Source: Streptomyces sp. LHD-70 (GTDB lineage: Bacteria; Actinomycetota; Actinomycetes; Streptomycetales; Streptomycetaceae). From it: DNA of 64,000 bases. The translations under genes and the position numbers were made by a program. Location: contig NZ_JAVIFW010000001.1 in NCBI RefSeq assembly GCF_031157275.1, positions 1,021,732-1,085,731 on the forward strand. Direction: 5' to 3'. The notes below the pieces were generated by a model. The model worked only from the letters and a program-made list of their open reading frames with translations. It was not told the DNA's origin and searched no databases. Of this stretch, positions 18,445-26,832 are shown one piece after another. Every line of letters begins with the position of its first letter. Within the stretch, counting starts at the first letter, position 1.

Positions 18445-19254
18445 TCACGCGGGCGCGGGCACGTCCTCCGCGGCCGGAGCCTGGGCCGCGCTCTCCCGGT
18501 CGCGGCGCTCGCGGCGGACCATGACCCACCAGCCGACGGGCACGCCCGCGGCGAACAGCCACCACTGGATCGCGTACGCCATGTGCGGGCCGATCGAGTC
18601 GTGGTCGGGGGAGCCGATCAGCTCGGGGGAGCCGTCCTTCGGCTCGGGCGTGGCCAGTTCGACGTATCCGCCGAGGACCTGCTTGCCGAGGGACCTGGCC
18701 TGGTCCTTGCTGTCGATCAGCATGGTCTGGCGCGGCGGCAGGCCCTTGAGGTCCTTGATGCCGCTGCCGTCGGTGGTCTCGTCGGCCATCAGGCGGCCGA
18801 CGACGGTCACTTCGCCGGCGGGCGGCGCGGGCACCTTCGGGAACGTCTTCTGGTCGGCGGCCGAGGGCACCCAGCCGCGGTTGACCAGCAGCACCTTGCC
18901 GTCGCGCAGTTCGAGCGGTGTCAGTACGAGGAAGCCGACCCGGTCGTCGGCGTTGGTGCGGCGGCGTACGACGACCTCGTGCTCGGTGTCGAAGGTGCCG
19001 GTGGCGCTGACCTGCCGCCAGTAGTCCTTGCGCGGGACGGTGTGGCCCGGAGACGTGAGGTCCTCGACGGGGGCGGGGTCGGCCGCCAGGTTGTCCGCGA
19101 TCAGGGTGTTCTGCGCGACCCGGTGCTCGTGCCGGTGAAACTGCCAGAAGCCCAGTTCGATCATCCCAGGGATGAGGGCGAGGGCGAGGAGGGTGAGCAG
19201 GACCCACTGCCGGGACAACAGGAAGCGGTACACGACGTCGACGGTACCCCGCAC
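18445..19254 (-). CDS. SURF1 family cytochrome oxidase assembly protein
   Basis: A 269-aa protein with the SURF1 layout: an N-terminal helix (residues 16-34, WVLLTLLALALIPGMIELGF then WQFHR), a long external domain with DYWRQVSATGTFDTEHEVVV and LLVNRGWVPSAADQ, and a C-terminal helix (MAYAIQWWLFAAGVPVGWW). SURF1 helps build heme-copper oxidases, binding heme a in some bacteria. Start is uncertain: GTG 19254 is used, GTG codons a few residues on are possible. The Ala/Pro tail is low complexity. Confidence 0.9.
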   Translation of the reverse strand: MRGTVDVVYRFLLSRQWVLLTLLALALIPGMIELGFWQFHRHEHRVAQNTLIADNLAADPAPVEDLTSPGHTVPRKDYWRQVSATGTFDTEHEVVVRRRTNADDRVGFLVLTPLELRDGKVLLVNRGWVPSAADQKTFPKVPAPPAGEVTVVGRLMADETTDGSGIKDLKGLPPRQTMLIDSKDQARSLGKQVLGGYVELATPEPKDGSPELIGSPDHDSIGPHMAYAIQWWLFAAGVPVGWWVMVRRERRDRESAAQAPAAEDVPAPA

Positions 19255-19259
19255 GCGAA

Positions 19260-19292
19260 GGCCCCCGACGGGTGGGGTCCCGTCGGGGGCCG
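19260..19292 (-). terminator. Terminator after the Cys-rich protein gene
   Basis: Arms GGCCCCCGACGGG and CCCGTCGGGGGCC form a perfect 13-bp stem with a short TGGGGT loop, 18 nt after the stop of the gene ending at 19310. Confidence 0.88.
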
Positions 19293-19309
19293 GAGGGTGG
19301 AGCGGCTGT

Positions 19310-19543
19310 TCACACCTTGTCGACGATGCCCACCTTCCCCTCCGCGCGGGAGCAGTGCGCCCCGCAGAACCAGTGCCCCTCGACCTCGACGCCCTGGCCG
19401 ATGATCCGGCACCGGCAGTGCTCGCAGATGGGCGCCATGCGGTGGATGGCGCAGGAGAAGCAGTCGAAGACGTGCACCGCGCCCTGCGCGTGCACCTCGA
19501 AGGACATGCCGTAGTCGTTTCCGCAGACCTCGCAACGTGCCAT
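19310..19543 (-). CDS. 77-aa cysteine-rich metal-binding protein
   Basis: A small cytosolic protein with nine Cys and several His: CEVCGN (residues 4-9), DCFSCAIHR (27-35), CEHCRC (40-45) and HWFCGAHC (57-64). The spacing of CxxC pairs suggests two zinc ribbons, close to prokaryotic metallothionein-like or YHS-adjacent proteins. No signal peptide. It has its own terminator. Zinc storage, zinc-finger regulation or a structural role are all possible; nothing in the neighbourhood decides. Confidence 0.8.
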   Translation of the reverse strand: MARCEVCGNDYGMSFEVHAQGAVHVFDCFSCAIHRMAPICEHCRCRIIGQGVEVEGHWFCGAHCSRAEGKVGIVDKV

Positions 19544-19653
19544 GCGCCTCAGGTTGGGACGCGGGCCCGCCCGCGCGGGTCAGGCATGCGGGAGGCGGTG
19601 CCGACAATCACTCGGTCGCGGTCCCCTGCCTCACCCGTCTGACGGCCCGGCGC

Positions 19654-20625
19654 TCATGCCTCCGAGGCCGGTGCGACGTCTCTCAGGAGCTGCCCGAAGG
19701 CGGCCTCGTCGAGGATCGGGGTGCCGTACGACTTCGCCTTGACGACCTTGGACGTGCCCGCGTCCGGGTCGTTGGTGACGAGCAGGCTGGTCAGCCGCGA
19801 CACGCTCGTCGCCACGTGCAGTCCGGCCTCGACCGCGCGGTCCTCCAGGAGTTCACGCTCGACCGAGGTGTCTCCGGAGAACGCCACCCGCATGCCCTGC
19901 TTGAGCGGTTTGTCTGCTTCGTACCGCCCGGGGTTGGGGTACGGGCACGCCGGGCGCTTGCGGTTGGGGCGCCAGCCGCCGGGGCGGTACGAACCCTGGC
20001 GGCCGATGTGCGGGGTCGCCGGGGAGTCCTGCCACTCGGTCAGGGGGCGGCACTCCAGGAGCGGCAGCCGCACGTCGTCCCCGGCCGCCGTGTGCAGGCT
20101 CGGGCGGAACGCCTCCGCGAGCACGCGCGCGTCGTCCAGGGCGTGGTGCGCGCGCTGCTGCACGACGCCGAAGTGCGCGGCGAGCGACTCCAGCTTGTGG
20201 TTGGGCAGCGGCAGGCGCAGCTCCTTGGCGAGCGCGATCGTGCACAGGCGCTGGCGGACCGGGGCGGTGCGCCGCGCGCGGGCGTACTCCCTGGCGATCA
20301 TCGACCAGTCGAAGACGGCGTTGTGCGCCACCAGGACGCGGCCGTCCAGACGGGCCGAGAACTCCTCGGCGATCTCCGGGAAGAGCGGGGCGCCTTCGAG
20401 GACGTCGCTCGTCAGGCCGTGGATCCACACCGGGCCCGGGTCGCGCTCCGGATTGACCAGCGTGTACCAGTGGTCCTCGACCTCGCCCTGGGCGTCGAGC
20501 TGGTAGACGGCAGCCGACACTATCCGGTCGTCCCTTGCGAGGCCGGTGGTCTCCACGTCGACGACCGCGTACCCCGAGGGGTACGCGGCCGGCCATGGCG
20601 CTGCTGTCGTGCGGTCTTCGAGCAT
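19654..20625 (-). CDS. DEDDh 3'-5' exonuclease with BRCT domain (DnaQ-like)
   Basis: A 323-aa protein. The exonuclease domain has motif I VVDVETTGL (Asp23, Glu25), motif II VAHNAVFDWSMIARE and motif III HHALDDARVLAEAF with the general-base His. A basic, Pro/Gly-rich linker (RQGSYRPGGWRPNRKRP) follows. The C-terminal 95 residues (GMRVAFSGDTSVERELLEDRA then SLLVTNDPDAGTSKVVKA) match the BRCT fold. Such proteins proofread or process DNA ends; this is not the main replicative epsilon necessarily. ATG 20625 follows CAGGGACC. Confidence 0.9.
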   Translation of the reverse strand: MLEDRTTAAPWPAAYPSGYAVVDVETTGLARDDRIVSAAVYQLDAQGEVEDHWYTLVNPERDPGPVWIHGLTSDVLEGAPLFPEIAEEFSARLDGRVLVAHNAVFDWSMIAREYARARRTAPVRQRLCTIALAKELRLPLPNHKLESLAAHFGVVQQRAHHALDDARVLAEAFRPSLHTAAGDDVRLPLLECRPLTEWQDSPATPHIGRQGSYRPGGWRPNRKRPACPYPNPGRYEADKPLKQGMRVAFSGDTSVERELLEDRAVEAGLHVATSVSRLTSLLVTNDPDAGTSKVVKAKSYGTPILDEAAFGQLLRDVAPASEA

Positions 20626-20692
20626 GGTCCCTGAGGATACGGCCCGGCACTGACAACGCGGACACGTGGTCCGCCGCCCGCGCCCGGCTCCG

Positions 20693-21439
20693 TCAACTCG
20701 CCCCGGGCGTACGGGAGTCCACCTCCGGGTCGGTTCCGGGGGTGCTCGACGGGGTGTTCGACGGGGTGCTCGGCGGGGTGTTCGACGGGGTGTTCAGGAG
20801 GCCCTCGACCAGGGCCCGGACCGAGACCGTGAACAGCTTCTCCGGCTGCGGTCCGCGGGCAAGGGCCCGCGCGAGCGCCGGGTCGTGCACACCCTGGCCC
20901 ACGCCCTGCACGTCCCACAGCTCCTGCTCGCCGGGCTGCTGCACGGGCGCGCGGGCGCGGTTGCGCTCGACCAGGACGAAGCCGACGGTCTGGAACAGGA
21001 CCGCCCGCACCGCCTCCGCGGCCGGGGCGCCGCGCAGTCCCGCCGCGTGCACCTCGTGCACCAGGGCGCGGGCGGCGGGCTGGAACATCCGCTCGGTGAG
21101 GCCGCGTTCGTGCACCATCGCGATCAGATGCGGATGGTCGAGCAGCCGGCGGCGCAGCGCACGGGCCACCGACACGAGCCGCACCGCCGGGGTACGGCCG
21201 CGCGGGCTGAGGTCGCCGAGCTCCTCGACGGTCCGCTCGACGAGGGCTTCGAGGAGCGACTCGCGGTTGCCGACGTGCCAGTAGATCGACGTGACCGCGG
21301 TGCCAAGGTCGGCGGCGAGCTTCCGCATCGTCAGGGCGCCCGGCCCGTCCTGCTTGACCAGGGCGGCGGCCGTCGCGAGCACCTGCTCACGGGTCAGCGA
21401 CGGCCGTACGGGACCGGAACCACGGGCGCGACCGGACAC
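20693..21439 (-). CDS. TetR/AcrR family transcriptional regulator
   Basis: A 248-aa regulator. Helix-turn-helix: LTREQVLATAAALVKQDGPG, then LTMRKLAADLGTAVTSIYWH and VGNRESLLEALVERTV. The ligand domain follows. The tail is a Asn/Thr/Pro/Ser repeat from a 15-bp DNA tandem. GTG 21439 is chosen because GGGGGG lies 4 nt upstream; TTG 21466 would also read. It is divergent from the decarboxylase operon, with two palindromes between, so it probably represses that operon and itself. Confidence 0.9.
   Translation of the reverse strand: MSGRARGSGPVRPSLTREQVLATAAALVKQDGPGALTMRKLAADLGTAVTSIYWHVGNRESLLEALVERTVEELGDLSPRGRTPAVRLVSVARALRRRLLDHPHLIAMVHERGLTERMFQPAARALVHEVHAAGLRGAPAAEAVRAVLFQTVGFVLVERNRARAPVQQPGEQELWDVQGVGQGVHDPALARALARGPQPEKLFTVSVRALVEGLLNTPSNTPPSTPSNTPSSTPGTDPEVDSRTPGAS
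20739..20795 (-). repeat. 15-bp tandem repeats at the TetR C-terminus
   Basis: About four imperfect copies of a 15-bp unit (GGGGTGCTCGACGGGGTGTT on the plus strand spans the junction). They encode NTPSNTPPSTPSNTPSSTP, a low-complexity tail outside the TetR fold. Confidence 0.85.
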
Positions 21440-21464
21440 AGAACCCCCCAACTCCCTTGCCTGC

Positions 21465-21507
21465 AAGGGTCTTTACCCTTCATCGGCCACGGTGTAACTG
21501 TGTTACA
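21465..21507. promoter_or_regulatory. Two palindromes in the TetR/decarboxylase divergent promoter
   Basis: First palindrome: arms AAGGGT and ACCCTT with CTTT between (21465-21480). Second: TGTAAC and GTTACA with TGT between (21493-21507), a perfect 15-bp operator-like site. Both lie between the two divergent starts, as expected for a local TetR regulator. Confidence 0.65.
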
Positions 21508-21549
21508 GAACCGCGCACGTCGAGCACGTCCTGTGAAGGGTGGTACGAC

Positions 21550-22374
21550 ATGGCACGGATACGGTACGGCGCACGCTCCGAGGCGGAGATCCGGGCGGCG
21601 CGCGGCGCGAGCGCGAAGCTCCCCGACATCTGGTCCACGGGAGTCGTCGCCGCATGGGAGACCGACCCGGACGCGGTCGCCGCGGTCCTCCCGCCGCCGC
21701 TGAAACCCACCGGCCGGCCCCTGGTGCGGGCCAACATCAGCAAGGTCGACCTGCCGGGCTACCCGCTCGGCGCGGGCTCCGTCGCGGTCGCCGCGGCGCA
21801 TGGCGGGGTCACCGGCTGGTACCCGCTGGTCATGCCGATGACCCACGAGCGGGCGCTGATCGGCGGCCGGGAGGTCTTCGGCGAACCGAAGAAGCTGGGC
21901 GAGGTCACCGTCGAGCGGGACGGGCTCGTCGTCCGCGCGGCGCTGGCCCGGCACGGCATCGCGTTCGTGGAGGTGCGCGGCGCGGTCGGCGAGGCCCTGG
22001 CGCCGCCGGAGCCGGCCCGGAAGACCGACTTCTACTTCAAGTTCCTTCCCGCGGTGGACGGTTCGGGCCTGGAGGACGACGCGGCCCTCGTCCACTGCAT
22101 ACGCCACGAGAAGGTGCGCAAGCTGGAGCGGATCACCGGGGACGTGGTCCTGCGCGAGTCGATGTACGACCCGGTGGCTGACCTGCCGGTGCTCTCGCTC
22201 GTCGAGCTGACCATCGGCGAGAAGACCACCGACCAGCAGGGCCGGGTGGCCGAGCGTGTCAGCGCCGAGGCCCTGTTGCCGTACATCCACCAGCGGTACG
22301 ACGACCCGCAGCAGATCCTCGACGGCCCGCCGGAGGGCAGCGAGAGGGCGGCGGCCGGGAAGGGCGGTGCCTGA
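21550..22374 (+). CDS. Acetoacetate decarboxylase family protein
   Basis: A 274-aa ADC-fold protein. The catalytic lysine pair is visible in REVFGEPKKLGEVTVERDG (near residues 112-117), as in acetoacetate decarboxylases that form a Schiff base. Other motifs: YPLVMPMTHERALIGG and RKTDFYFKFLPAVDG. Many ADC-like proteins are not acetone-forming enzymes and act on larger beta-keto or pyruvoyl substrates. First gene of a four-gene overlapping operon; the next ATG lies in this stop (TGATGG). ATG 21550 begins MARIRYGARS. Confidence 0.88.
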   Translation: MARIRYGARSEAEIRAARGASAKLPDIWSTGVVAAWETDPDAVAAVLPPPLKPTGRPLVRANISKVDLPGYPLGAGSVAVAAAHGGVTGWYPLVMPMTHERALIGGREVFGEPKKLGEVTVERDGLVVRAALARHGIAFVEVRGAVGEALAPPEPARKTDFYFKFLPAVDGSGLEDDAALVHCIRHEKVRKLERITGDVVLRESMYDPVADLPVLSLVELTIGEKTTDQQGRVAERVSAEALLPYIHQRYDDPQQILDGPPEGSERAAAGKGGA

Positions 22375-23258
22375 TGGAGCTGCGCCCCGGACAGGTCGCC
22401 GTCGTCACCGGCGCCGCGAGCGGCATCGGCCTGGCGATGGCCCGGCGGTTCGCCGCCGACGGGCTGAAGGTGGTCCTCGCGGACGTCGAGGAGGAGGCCC
22501 TCGACAAGGCCGCTGCCGCTCTGCGCGCCACCGGCGCCGAGGTGCACGCGCGCGTAGTGGACGTTTCCGAGCGTGACTCGGTCACAGAACTCGCGGACGC
22601 GGCGTACGACACCTACGGCGCCGTGCACGTGCTGTGCAACAACGCCGGGGTCGGCTCGGGCGCCGAGGGCCGGATGTGGGAGCACGAACCGAACGACTGG
22701 AGTTGGGCGTTCGCCGTCAACGTGTGGGGCGTCTTCCACGGCGTACAGGCCTTCCTGCCGCGGATGCTGGCGGGCGGAGAGCCCGGCCACGTCGTCAACA
22801 CCTCGTCCGGCGACGGCGGCATCGCCCCGCTGCCCACCGCCTCCGTGTACGCCGTCACCAAGGCCGCCGTCGTCACGCTCACCGAGTCGCTGTACGCGCA
22901 TCTGAAGGCGGAGCACGCGCGCGTGGGGGCGTCCGTGCTGTTCCCCGGGCCGCACATGCTGCGCACCGGCCTGTGGGAGTCGCACCGCAACAGGCCCGAG
23001 CGGTACGCGAAGGAGCGGCCGCGCAGGACCCCGTACCGCAGCCTCGACCAGTGGGAGGCGGCGATGAAGGAGGCGGGGCAGGAGGTGCGGTTCACGCCCG
23101 TCGAGGAGGTCGCCGACTTCGTCGCGGACGGCATCAGGGAGGGCCGCTTCTGGCTGCTGCCCGAGAGCGAGCACAGCGACCGGCAGATCCGGGCGCGCTC
23201 GCAGTCGATGCTCGACCGCGCCGAACCCTCGTACCTCGAACGCTTCATCCTGGACTGA
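22374..23258 (+). CDS. SDR-family NAD(P)-dependent oxidoreductase
   Basis: A 294-aa classical SDR. Cofactor motif VVTGAASGIGLAMARRFAAD; ADVEEEALDKAA suggests NAD preference (Asp after beta-2). NNAGVGSG and the catalytic SSGDGG, YAVTKAAVVTL (Tyr-x3-Lys) are intact. A longer C-terminal region after residue 205 (NRPERYAKERPRR then EEVADFVADGIREGRFWLLP) is typical of SDRs acting on bulky lipophilic substrates. Overlaps both neighbours. Two copies of the CG palindrome fall in this gene (near 22545 and 22914). Confidence 0.9.
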   Translation: MELRPGQVAVVTGAASGIGLAMARRFAADGLKVVLADVEEEALDKAAAALRATGAEVHARVVDVSERDSVTELADAAYDTYGAVHVLCNNAGVGSGAEGRMWEHEPNDWSWAFAVNVWGVFHGVQAFLPRMLAGGEPGHVVNTSSGDGGIAPLPTASVYAVTKAAVVTLTESLYAHLKAEHARVGASVLFPGPHMLRTGLWESHRNRPERYAKERPRRTPYRSLDQWEAAMKEAGQEVRFTPVEEVADFVADGIREGRFWLLPESEHSDRQIRARSQSMLDRAEPSYLERFILD

Positions 23259-23264
23259 GGAGCC

Positions 23265-24554
23265 GTGACCGAGATGCCCGACCAGGACCCGTACCTCATC
23301 ATCTCCTCCGACTGCCACGCCGGCCTGCCCACCGAGGAGTACCGGCCCTACCTCGACTCCCGCTTCCACCGCGACTTCGACGAGTTCCTCGCCGGGCGCG
23401 AGCGCCGCCGCGAGGAGATGACCCGGCTCGGCGTGCGCAACGAGGCCTTCGCGAACAAGTGGTTCAGCGACAACGAGGAAGGCCTGAAAGGCGGTTGGGA
23501 CACCGCTCAGCGCGTCAAGGAGCTCGACGGGGACGGCGTGGCCGCCGAGGTCGTCTTCCCCGACGCGGACGCCGTCGACAGCCGGACCGCCGCGCCCTTC
23601 GGCGTCGGCCTGGGCCTCTCCGGTGACCAGGACCCCGAACTCGGCATGGCCGGGGCGCAGGCGCACAACCGCTGGCTCGCCGAGTTCGTGTCCGCCCACC
23701 CCGAACGGCACTGCGGCGTCGCCCTGCTGCCCGTCACCGGCGAGGTGGGCCGGGTCGTCGCCGAGATCCACCGGGCCAAGGAGTCCGGGCTCGGCGCGCT
23801 GATGATCCCGTCCATGTGGGTCGACAAAGCGCCCTACCACGACCGGTGTTACGACCCGGTGTGGGCGGCGGCGGCCGAGACCGGCATGCCGCTCGTCACG
23901 CACTCCGGCGCCGCGCCCCGGCACGAGTACGGCGACCACCTCGGCATCTACGTCAGCGAGGTCACCTGGTGGCCCGCCCGGCCGCTGTGGTTCCTGCTCT
24001 GGTCCGGTGTCTTCGAGCGGCACCCCGGCCTCAAGTTCGGTGTGGCGGAGTCCGGTTGCTGGTGGCTGCCGAACCTGCTCTGGTTCATGGACCGGCTCTA
24101 CCTCGGCGCGCACGGCGGCAAGAAGCTCTCCCCGTTCGCCGAGCTGAAGCGGCCCCCGCACGAGTACCTGGACCGCCAGGTGTTCATCTGCGCCACCAAC
24201 ACCAAGCGCCGCGAACTCGCCCAGCGGTACGAGATCGGCGTCGACAACATCCTCTGGGGCTCCGACTTCCCGCACCCCGAGGGCACGTGGCCCCACACGC
24301 GCGCGTGGCTGCGGAAGACCTTCCACGACATCCCCGTCGCCGAGACCCGCCGCATGCTCGGCCTCGCCGCCGCCGAGGTCTTCGGCTTCGACACCGCGAA
24401 ACTCGCCCCTGTAGCAAGGCGTATCGGCCCGACCCCCGCCGACCTCGGCCAGGACGCGGACCAGAGCGCCGTCGAGGCCTCCTGGGCCCGCTCCCGCGAG
24501 GTCGGCCGGCACTGGCTCACCGACCACGACTTCCCGACCCTGGGGGTGCGCTGA
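23265..24554 (+). CDS. Amidohydrolase (ACMSD-like TIM-barrel metal hydrolase), copy 1
   Basis: A 429-aa protein of the amidohydrolase-2 group. It opens YLIISSDCHAGLPTEEYRPY; the DxH of related enzymes reads DCH. Later: MPLVTHSGAAPRHEY, FLLWSGVFERHPGLKFGVAE and a terminal ILWGSDFPHPEGTWPHTRAW with the conserved GSDFPH. These fit decarboxylases/hydrolases of the ACMSD type with one metal. GTG 23265 is very near AGGAG (2 nt); ATG 23274 is an alternative start. Paralogue of the next gene. Confidence 0.85.
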   Translation: MTEMPDQDPYLIISSDCHAGLPTEEYRPYLDSRFHRDFDEFLAGRERRREEMTRLGVRNEAFANKWFSDNEEGLKGGWDTAQRVKELDGDGVAAEVVFPDADAVDSRTAAPFGVGLGLSGDQDPELGMAGAQAHNRWLAEFVSAHPERHCGVALLPVTGEVGRVVAEIHRAKESGLGALMIPSMWVDKAPYHDRCYDPVWAAAAETGMPLVTHSGAAPRHEYGDHLGIYVSEVTWWPARPLWFLLWSGVFERHPGLKFGVAESGCWWLPNLLWFMDRLYLGAHGGKKLSPFAELKRPPHEYLDRQVFICATNTKRRELAQRYEIGVDNILWGSDFPHPEGTWPHTRAWLRKTFHDIPVAETRRMLGLAAAEVFGFDTAKLAPVARRIGPTPADLGQDADQSAVEASWARSREVGRHWLTDHDFPTLGVR

Positions 24555-25786
24555 TGACCCCGCACGACCGCTACACCGTCATCTCCGCCGACTGCCACGC
24601 GGGCGCCGACCTCCTCGACTACAAGCCGTACCTGGACGCCGCCCACCACGACGCGTTCGACGCCTGGGCGGCCGGCTACGTCAATCCGTACGAGGACCTG
24701 CTCGCCGACACCGCCGACAAGAACTGGAACTCCGAGCGCCGCATCGCCGAGCTCGAACAGGACGGCATCGTCGCGGAGGTGGTGTTCCCCAACACGATCC
24801 CGCCGTTCTTCCCGTCCGCGTCCCTGATGGCCCCGGCGCCCACGCGCGCGGAGTTCGAGCAGCGCTGGGCGGGCCTGCGCGCCCACAACCGCTGGCTCGC
24901 CGACTTCTGCGCCGCCGCGCCCGGCCGCCGCGCGGGCGTCTTCCAGATCCTCCTGAACGACGTGGACGAGGCGGTACGCGAGATCCGCCGGTCGCACGCC
25001 GCAGGGCTGACCGGCGGACTGCTGCTTCCCGGCACGCCGCCCGGTTCGGGTCTGCCCGAGCTGTACTCGTCGGCGTACGACCCGATCTGGGCGGTCTGCG
25101 CGGAGCTCGGCGTTCCCGTCAACCACCACGCGGGCTCGGCCTCGCCGCCCCTGGGCGAGGAACCGGCGGCCCGGGCGGTGTTCATGGTGGAGACGACCTG
25201 GTTCTCGCACCGGGCGCTGTGGCACCTGATCTTCGGCGGGGCGTTCCGCCGCCACCCGGGCCTGAAGCTGGTCCTCACCGAGCAGGGCTCGGGCTGGATC
25301 CCGGGCGTGCTCGACATGCTGGACTACTACCACGGGCGCCTGGTCGCGGCCGCCACGAAGGCGGGCACGGCCGAGTCCAAGTTCGGCGCGGGGCTTGCCG
25401 ATTCGATGGGCAAGGGCCCCTCCATCGTCTGGGCCGAGAACTGCTACGTCGGGGCCAGCTTCATGCGCCCGCACGAGGTGCCGCTGCGGGAGCGGATCGG
25501 CCTCGACAAGATCATGTGGGGCAGCGACTATCCGCACGACGAGGGCACGTACCCGTACACCCGGGAGGGCCTCAGGGCCGCCTACGCCGGACTGCCGCCC
25601 GAGGAGATCGCGGCCATGGTCGGCGGCAACGCGGCCCGCGTCTACGGGTTCGACCTGGACCACCTGGACACCCTCGCGGCGAAGGTCGGCCCGACGGTGG
25701 CGGAACTGGCCGAGCCCCTCGACGCCCCGCCCGCCGACGCCACGTCACCGGTCTTCGCCCGGGGCGGGTCGGTACGGGTGTGGTGA
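24554..25786 (+). CDS. Amidohydrolase (ACMSD-like), copy 2
   Basis: A 410-aa paralogue of the preceding gene: YTVISADCHAGADLLDYKPY at the N-terminus, GVPVNHHAGSASPPLGEE for the central His pair, HLIFGGAFRRHPGLKLVLTE, and IMWGSDYPHDEGTYPYTREG near the end. The two copies share order and spacing of motifs but have clearly diverged, suggesting consecutive or related substrates. It starts in the stop of copy 1 (TGATGA) and is the last gene of the operon. Confidence 0.87.
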   Translation: MTPHDRYTVISADCHAGADLLDYKPYLDAAHHDAFDAWAAGYVNPYEDLLADTADKNWNSERRIAELEQDGIVAEVVFPNTIPPFFPSASLMAPAPTRAEFEQRWAGLRAHNRWLADFCAAAPGRRAGVFQILLNDVDEAVREIRRSHAAGLTGGLLLPGTPPGSGLPELYSSAYDPIWAVCAELGVPVNHHAGSASPPLGEEPAARAVFMVETTWFSHRALWHLIFGGAFRRHPGLKLVLTEQGSGWIPGVLDMLDYYHGRLVAAATKAGTAESKFGAGLADSMGKGPSIVWAENCYVGASFMRPHEVPLRERIGLDKIMWGSDYPHDEGTYPYTREGLRAAYAGLPPEEIAAMVGGNAARVYGFDLDHLDTLAAKVGPTVAELAEPLDAPPADATSPVFARGGSVRVW

Positions 25787-25881
25787 GGCGGTGCGGGACG
25801 GGTTCGACATCAAGCCCCTGACGAGCCACCCAGGGCACTGGCGCCTGGGCGGGGTGTAGGAGACCGACAGCCTGGAAGGGC

Positions 25882-25920
25882 TTACCACTAGTAATACTTG
25901 TCGGTAACTACCTCTAGTCG
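25882..25920 (+). promoter_or_regulatory. Operator-like inverted repeat before the AGMO-like gene
   Basis: A/T-rich island in G+C-rich DNA: TTACC (25882-25886) and GGTAA (25903-25907) form an inverted pair 16 nt apart with palindrome ACTAGT between. Downstream, TACGGT (25939-25944) ends 6 nt before the ATG, a leaderless-type -10. The inverted repeat lies just upstream of the -35 zone, a natural repressor site. Confidence 0.5.
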
Positions 25921-25950
25921 ACCCGCCCCGACCGCCCTTACGGTGCACCC

Positions 25951-26832
25951 ATGTCCCCGAACCTGCCCGATGTAGTGCTGTGGTCCATACCGGCGTTCGT
26001 GCTGCTCACGATCATCGAGATCGTCAGCTACCGGCTCCATCCCGACGAGGAGGCCGCGGCTTACGAGACCAAGGACGCCGCCACCAGCATCGGCATGGGA
26101 CTGGGCAGCCTCGTCTTCGACCTGCTGTGGAAGATCCCGATCGTCGCCATCTACACCGCCGTGTACGAGCTGACGCCGCTCAAGGTGCCCGTGCTGTGGT
26201 GGACGATCCCGCTGATGCTGCTCGCGCAGGACTTCTTCTACTACTGGTCGCACCGCGGCCACCACGTCATCCGCATCCTGTGGGCCTGCCACGTGGTGCA
26301 CCACTCCAGCCGCAAGTTCAACCTGTCGACCGCCCTGCGCCAGCCCTGGACGAGCCTCACCGTCTGGCCGTTCTACCTGCCGATGATCGCCCTCGGCGTG
26401 CACCCGGCCGCGCTCGCGTTCTGCTCGTCGGTGAACCTCGTCTACCAGTTCTGGATCCACACCGAGCGCATCGACAAGATGTGGCGCCCCTTCGAGTTCG
26501 TCTTCAACACGCCCTCGCACCACCGCGTCCACCACGCCTCCCAGGGCAGCTACCTGGACCGCAACTTCGGCGGCATCCTCATCGTCTGGGACCGGCTCTT
26601 CCGCTCGTTCGTGCCCGAGACCGACCGCCCCGTCTTCGGTCTGACCAAGAACATCGACACGTACAACCCGCTCAAGGTCGCCACCCACGAGTACGTCTCC
26701 ATCGCCAAGGATCTGAAGGCGGCGGGGAGTTGGCGCGAGCGGGGCGGACGGCTGTTCCGCGGGCCCGGCTGGTCGCCCGCGCCGCCGGCCGAGGCCAAGC
26801 GGCAGGACACGGTCGCGGAGGGCGCCGCGTGA
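25951..26832 (+). CDS. AGMO/sterol-desaturase-like membrane di-iron hydroxylase
   Basis: A 293-aa polytopic protein of the fatty acid hydroxylase superfamily. The eight-His di-iron set is complete: FFYYWSHRGHH (HxxxH), ACHVVHHSSRKFNLSTALRQ (HxxHH) and TPSHHRVHHASQG (HxxHH). The HHSS...NLSTALRQ segment closely resembles what I remember of alkylglycerol monooxygenase (AGMO/TMEM195), which cleaves ether lipids. ATG 25951 lacks a ribosome site but has TACGGT 6 nt upstream, so it is probably leaderless. It overlaps a TMEM86-like gene (GTGA), which supports a lipid-ether role. Sterol or carotenoid hydroxylation is the alternative. Confidence 0.88.
   Translation: MSPNLPDVVLWSIPAFVLLTIIEIVSYRLHPDEEAAAYETKDAATSIGMGLGSLVFDLLWKIPIVAIYTAVYELTPLKVPVLWWTIPLMLLAQDFFYYWSHRGHHVIRILWACHVVHHSSRKFNLSTALRQPWTSLTVWPFYLPMIALGVHPAALAFCSSVNLVYQFWIHTERIDKMWRPFEFVFNTPSHHRVHHASQGSYLDRNFGGILIVWDRLFRSFVPETDRPVFGLTKNIDTYNPLKVATHEYVSIAKDLKAAGSWRERGGRLFRGPGWSPAPPAEAKRQDTVAEGAA

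Noticed and set aside
25882..25920. Short A/T-rich island as a sign of horizontal transfer
   Set aside because: It is confined to about 40 bp in a promoter; the flanking genes have normal Streptomyces composition.
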